Source: Ruminococcaceae bacterium UBA794
GTDB taxonomy: Bacteria > Bacillota > Clostridia > Oscillospirales > Ruminococcaceae
NCBI GenBank assembly: GCA_002304735.1
Contig: DBIU01000008.1
Coordinates: 1-8,904 of the forward strand
Length of the DNA: 8,904 bases
Direction: 5' to 3'
The notes under the pieces were generated by a model, which worked only from the letters and a program-made list of their open reading frames with translations, did not search any database and was not told the DNA's origin. Positions within the stretch are counted from its first letter, which is position 1. Every line of letters starts with the position of its first letter. The position numbers were made by a program, and so were the translations under genes. Positions 5,693-8,904 of this stretch are shown one piece after another.

Positions 5693-8308
5693 ATGGACGT
5701 AGATTTCAGTTTGGAAAAGCTCCACAATATCGACCTTGAGGAAACGATGAAAAAGTCTTTTATCGAGTACTCAATGGCGGTTATTACATCAAGAGCGCTG
5801 CCCGATGTACGCGACGGCTTCAAGCCCGTTCACCGCAGAATTATCTATACGATGAACGACGCGGGTAATACCTCGGACAAACCGTTCAGAAAGTGCGCTT
5901 ATACCGTCGGAGAGGTTCTCGGTAAGTATCACCCGCACGGCGACGCTTCCGTTTACGACGCGCTTGTGCGCCTTGCACAGACGTTTTCGATGCGCTATCC
6001 GCTTATCGACGGTCACGGAAACTTCGGTTCGATTGACGGCGACCCGCCTGCGGCTTACCGTTATACAGAGGCGCGTTTGTCGAAAATCGCGAACGAAATG
6101 ACCTCGGATATCAACAAAAAGGTTGTTGATTTTCAGACAAACTACGACGATAAGCTTGTTGAGCCTGTCGTTTTGCCGTCAAGATTTCCGAATTTGCTTG
6201 TAAACGGCTCAAACGGTATCGCAGTCGGAATGGCGACGAATATTCCTCCGCATAACTTAGGCGAGGTTATCGACGCTATTCTTATGCTTATTGATAATCC
6301 CGAGGCGACAATCGAGGATTTGATGAGCTGCATAAAGGGGCCGGATTTCCCGACTGGCGGCATTATAATGGGCTACAGCGGTATTCGCTCGGCTTATTAT
6401 ACCGGACGCGGTAAGATTATTCTCCGCGGCAGAGCAAACATTGTCGAAGAAAACAACCACACGCGAATTATCATAAACGAAATTCCGTATATGGTGAATA
6501 AGGCGAGATTGCTTGCGAATATCGGCGACCTTGTCCGCGATAAGCGCATTGACGGCATTTCCGTGTTCCGCGACGAGTCCGACCGCGACGGAATGAGAAT
6601 TGTAATCGAGCTGAAGCGCGACGCAAACGCAAACGTTGTTCTGAATAAGCTGTATACCTATACTCAGCTTCAGGATACCGTCGGCGTGATTATGCTGGCG
6701 CTTGTAAACGGCGAGCCGAAAACGCTTACGCTGCGCGAAATGCTCACGCATTATCTTAATCATCAGGTTGACGTTGTTACAAGAAGAACAAAGTATGACC
6801 TCGACAAGGCAAAGGAACGCGAGCATATTCTCGAGGGCTTCCTTATCGCGATTGACTTTATCGACGAGGTAATCGCAATTTTGAGAAGTTCAAAGACAAT
6901 TCCCGAAGGCAAGGAGCGCCTTATTGAGCGTTTCAAGAATATTGACGTTTCGCAGACGGGATTTTTCACGTCGCATACCTACTCGCTGAGCGAGGAGCAG
7001 GCTGACGCTATCGTTCAGATGAGGCTCGGTGCGCTCACCGGTATGGAAAAGAGCAAGATTGAGGACGAGCTTCTCGAAAAGCGCGAGCTGATTAAGAATA
7101 TGGAGGAGCTGCTTTCGGATAACGTAAAGATGCTTCATCTTATCGGCGAGGAGCTTTCCGCCGTCAAGAAAAAGTACGGCGACGAGAGAAGAACGTCGAT
7201 TGAGCCTGTAAGCGGCGAGGTTGATATCGAGGACCTTATTCCCGAAGAAGACTGCGTTGTAACTTTCACGAATATGGGTTACATCAAGCGCCAGCCTGCC
7301 GAGGTTTACAATATCCAAAAGCGCGGCGGACGCGGGGTATCGGGAATGAAACAGCGCGACGAGGATTTTGTTGACAGTATGTTTATAGCGTCCAGTCACG
7401 AAAACATACTTTTCATAACAAACAAGGGAAATATGTTCCGCTTGAAGTGCTATCAGATACCGGAGGGAAGCCGCCAGTCGCGCGGTATGAACATCGTTAA
7501 TCTGCTTCAGCTTTCCGATGATGAAAAGGTTGCCGCGATGATGACGACAATTGATTTTGCGGAGAACAAATTCTTCATTTGCCTTACCAAAAACGGTCTT
7601 GTAAAGCGCACGCGCCTTTCCGAGTTCAAAAACGTGAGAAAAGGCGGCTTGAGAGCGATTTCGCTGAACGACGGCGATGAAATCGCGGGCGGATTTCTCA
7701 CGGAGGGCGACTGCACGGTTATGGCAGCGACCAGAAACGGCTTTGCAATACGCTTTGACGAGAACGATATCCGCGTAATGGGAAGAATTGCTCGCGGCGT
7801 TCGCGCTATAAAGCTTCGCGACGATGATTGCATTATCGGCGCAACGAAGATTTTCGATGAAAACGCGACCATTCTCACCGTAACCGAAAAGGGTATGGGA
7901 AGAAGATGCGCTGCGGCAAGCTATCGCCTGCAAAGACGAGGCGGTATGGGTCTTAAAAACTATCCCGTAAGCGAGGAAAAGGGCAGCGTTATAGGTATTC
8001 GCACGCTAGGTCCCGACGACGACGTTATTCTGATAAGCGCGGAGGGCGTTCTCATCAGAATACGTGCAAACGACCTCAGAATTATGGGAAGAACTGCTTC
8101 GGGCGTCCGTGTAATGCGGCTTGGCGCGACTGATAGAGTTGCAACGTTCAGCCGTACTCCGCACGACGACGAGGAGGTAACCGAGGAGGTTGAAAAGGCT
8201 TCCGACGAGGAGGTTGCGGCTTCTCTTGCGGAGGACGCGGCTGAGGTTATCGAGCCAGACGAGCCTATCGAGGACGATGAAACCGACGAGGGCGATTCTG
8301 AGGAGTAA
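5693..8308 (+). CDS. gyrA: DNA gyrase subunit A
   Basis: GyrA cuts and rejoins DNA and wraps it so that gyrase makes negative supercoils. The catalytic tyrosine is Y124, in AAYRYTEAR, preceded by the basic H80/H82 region GKYHPHGD. The quinolone region reads HPHGDASVYD: the usual Ser/Thr (E. coli S83) is A85, while the acidic D89 (E. coli D87) is kept. The C-terminal beta-pinwheel has six blades starting near residues 522, 571, 627, 675, 726 and 778. The GyrA box needed for DNA wrapping is QKRGGRG at 542-548, which marks this as gyrase rather than topoisomerase IV; a second box-like QRRGGMG is at 747-753. The length, 871, is about 50 more than Bacillus GyrA because of an acidic tail (823-871) with about 25 Asp/Glu in 49 residues. 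An AGGAGG ribosome site (5683-5688) lies four bases before the ATG. A hairpin terminator follows directly, closing the operon. Confidence 0.98.
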   Translation: MDVDFSLEKLHNIDLEETMKKSFIEYSMAVITSRALPDVRDGFKPVHRRIIYTMNDAGNTSDKPFRKCAYTVGEVLGKYHPHGDASVYDALVRLAQTFSMRYPLIDGHGNFGSIDGDPPAAYRYTEARLSKIANEMTSDINKKVVDFQTNYDDKLVEPVVLPSRFPNLLVNGSNGIAVGMATNIPPHNLGEVIDAILMLIDNPEATIEDLMSCIKGPDFPTGGIIMGYSGIRSAYYTGRGKIILRGRANIVEENNHTRIIINEIPYMVNKARLLANIGDLVRDKRIDGISVFRDESDRDGMRIVIELKRDANANVVLNKLYTYTQLQDTVGVIMLALVNGEPKTLTLREMLTHYLNHQVDVVTRRTKYDLDKAKEREHILEGFLIAIDFIDEVIAILRSSKTIPEGKERLIERFKNIDVSQTGFFTSHTYSLSEEQADAIVQMRLGALTGMEKSKIEDELLEKRELIKNMEELLSDNVKMLHLIGEELSAVKKKYGDERRTSIEPVSGEVDIEDLIPEEDCVVTFTNMGYIKRQPAEVYNIQKRGGRGVSGMKQRDEDFVDSMFIASSHENILFITNKGNMFRLKCYQIPEGSRQSRGMNIVNLLQLSDDEKVAAMMTTIDFAENKFFICLTKNGLVKRTRLSEFKNVRKGGLRAISLNDGDEIAGGFLTEGDCTVMAATRNGFAIRFDENDIRVMGRIARGVRAIKLRDDDCIIGATKIFDENATILTVTEKGMGRRCAAASYRLQRRGGMGLKNYPVSEEKGSVIGIRTLGPDDDVILISAEGVLIRIRANDLRIMGRTASGVRVMRLGATDRVATFSRTPHDDEEVTEEVEKASDEEVAASLAEDAAEVIEPDEPIEDDETDEGDSEE

Positions 8309-8317
8309 TGACGATAT

Positions 8318-8351
8318 TTTCCCGAACGTTTGTTCGGGAAATTCGTTTTTT
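8318..8351 (+). terminator. Rho-independent terminator after gyrA
   Basis: A perfect 10-bp stem, TTTCCCGAAC (8318-8327) paired with GTTCGGGAAA (8332-8341), has a four-base GTTT loop. It is followed by TTCG and six Ts (8346-8351). The hairpin starts nine bases after the gyrA stop, so it should end the gyrB-membrane protein-gyrA transcript. The flanking A/T pairs could allow weaker termination in the reverse direction as well. Confidence 0.9.
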
Positions 8352-8359
8352 GTTATAGG
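8330..8359 (+). promoter_or_regulatory. Possible weak mnmG promoter overlapping the terminator
   Basis: A candidate extended -10, TGT then TATAGG (8351-8359), lies 18 bases after a -35-like TTGTTC (8330-8335) in the right arm of the terminator hairpin. Transcription would start near 8366, inside the parS palindrome. Both boxes are poor matches, and the call rests mainly on mnmG needing a promoter after a strong terminator. Confidence 0.25.
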
Positions 8360-8361
8360 AA

Positions 8362-8377
8362 TGTTCCACGTGGAACG
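8362..8377. other. parS: parS site (ParB/Spo0J centromere)
   Basis: TGTTCCACGTGGAACG contains a perfect 14-bp palindrome, GTTCCACGTGGAAC (8363-8376). It matches the bacterial parS consensus TGTTNCACGTGAAACA at 14 of 16 positions, and one of the two differences (A to G at position 12) restores symmetry with the C at the N position. The CACGTG core contacted by the ParB helix-turn-helix is intact. ParB loads here, spreads as a CTP-dependent clamp, and recruits ParA and SMC to segregate the origin region. Placement beside mnmG near the origin is exactly where parS sites cluster in many bacteria. It is the only CACGTG-centred palindrome I saw in the window. ParB itself is outside the window. Confidence 0.85.
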
Positions 8378-8390
8378 TAATGGAGAGAAA

Positions 8391-8904
8391 ATGAATTATA
8401 CACTTGAAGAATACGACGTCTGCGTAATCGGCGCGGGTCACGCGGGCTGCGAGGCGGCGCTTGCGGCGGCGCGGCTCGGGCTGAAAACGGCAATTTTCAC
8501 GCTTTCGCTCGATTGTATCGCGAATATGCCGTGCAATCCTTGCATAGGCGGTTCGGCGAAGGGTCAGATTGTCTGCGAAATCGACTCGCTCGGCGGCGAA
8601 ATGGGCAGAGCGGCGGACGCGACTTTTATTCAGTCACGGATTTTGAACAGGGGAAAAGGTCCCGCGGTTCACAGCCTTCGCGTACAGTCCGACCGCGTGA
8701 AATATCACACATATATGAAGCAGACGCTTGAAAACACCGAAAATCTGTACATAAAGCAGGGTGAAGTGACTGCGGTTGACGTTAAGGACGGGAAAATCTG
8801 CGCTGTTCGGACGAAGCTCGGCGCGATTTATCCCTGCAAGGCTGCGATTATCACCACGGGAACTTACCTCAACGGTAAAATCCATATCGGCGAGCAGAAT
8901 TACG
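8391..8904 (+). CDS. mnmG: tRNA uridine-5-carboxymethylaminomethyl modification enzyme MnmG (GidA), 5' part
   Basis: MnmG is an FAD- and NADH-dependent enzyme that, with the GTPase MnmE, adds the (carboxymethyl)aminomethyl group to U34 of certain tRNAs, which improves decoding of codons ending in A or G. The visible 171 codons cover only the N-terminal part; the family is usually about 620-640 residues, so the rest lies beyond the window. The FAD-binding GAGHAGCEAALAAARLG begins at residue 14 (GxGxxG at 14-19). The family signatures MPCNP.IGG (46-54), IDSLGGEMG, FIQSRILNRGKGPAVHSLR and TTGTYLNGKI follow in order. The usual NPAIGG or NPSVGG reads NPCIGG, with an extra cysteine at 51. GGAG at 8382-8385 lies five bases before the ATG at 8391. 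No stop or frameshift is seen up to the end. Synteny predicts rsmG and parA/parB downstream. Confidence 0.97.
   Translation, partial: MNYTLEEYDVCVIGAGHAGCEAALAAARLGLKTAIFTLSLDCIANMPCNPCIGGSAKGQIVCEIDSLGGEMGRAADATFIQSRILNRGKGPAVHSLRVQSDRVKYHTYMKQTLENTENLYIKQGEVTAVDVKDGKICAVRTKLGAIYPCKAAIITTGTYLNGKIHIGEQNY

Noticed and set aside
6890..7933. 347-codon open frame on the minus strand opposite gyrA
   Set aside because: It lies wholly within gyrA, which has intact motifs throughout. The translation resembles no family, and the openness follows from gyrA codon bias. The other minus-strand frames opposite dnaN, recF, gyrB and gyrA are shadows for the same reason.
8513..8731. 72-codon plus-strand frame inside mnmG
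   Set aside because: It is out of frame with mnmG, whose own frame shows uninterrupted family signatures across the same bases.
1..8904. Replication origin (DnaA box cluster), CRISPR array, insertion sequence, tRNA or rRNA
   Set aside because: No TTATNCACA cluster, spaced repeats, transposase or structural RNA was recognised by eye. The origin is likely nearby, upstream of dnaN or dnaA, but not in this window.

Overview
This window is the conserved origin-proximal gene block of a Gram-positive (Bacillota) chromosome. All seven genes lie on the + strand, in the order dnaN - yaaA/rlbA - recF - remB (yaaB) - gyrB - a YcxB-like membrane protein - gyrA - mnmG (5' part only). Taxonomic placement is inference. 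The yaaA-recF-yaaB block next to gyrase is typical of Bacillota. The protein flavour (GyrB with LWGKMLNVEK, GyrA with DASVYDA and PPAAYRYTEAR), the mixed AT-rich to moderate-GC composition and the strong AGGAGG-type ribosome sites suggest a gut-type Clostridia, perhaps near Oscillospiraceae/Ruminococcaceae. dnaA is expected just upstream, and rsmG and parA/parB downstream of mnmG, but none of these is visible.

Layout. Bases 1-45 are the leader and ribosome site of dnaN. Bases 46-2846 hold dnaN (sliding clamp), yaaA (S4-domain ribosome-assembly protein), recF (gap-repair ATPase) and remB (small DUF370-family DNA-binding regulator). Gaps are short, the yaaA stop overlaps the recF start by one base, and no convincing terminator is seen, so these genes probably form one transcription unit continuing from dnaA. 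Bases 2847-2974 carry a near-ideal vegetative promoter with an extended -10, which starts a gyrase unit: gyrB, a two-helix YcxB-like membrane protein with an unclear (possibly ATT) start, and gyrA. A perfect 10-bp hairpin with a T-tract closes the unit at 8318-8351. A parS-type palindrome (8362-8377), the chromosome-partition site bound by ParB/Spo0J, lies between this terminator and mnmG. mnmG starts at 8391 and runs off the window.

Together the genes cover replication processivity (DnaN), repair at stalled forks (RecF), supercoiling (GyrB/GyrA), ribosome and tRNA maturation (YaaA, MnmG), and origin segregation (parS). I found no mobile element, CRISPR, phage, toxin-antitoxin or defence system, and no gene-free stretch over 300 bases. 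The points worth a second look are the parS site, the unusual start and position of the membrane gene inside the gyrase operon, substitutions at quinolone-pocket positions in both gyrase subunits, a lysine-rich GyrB insertion and an acidic GyrA tail. I see no new multi-gene system here.
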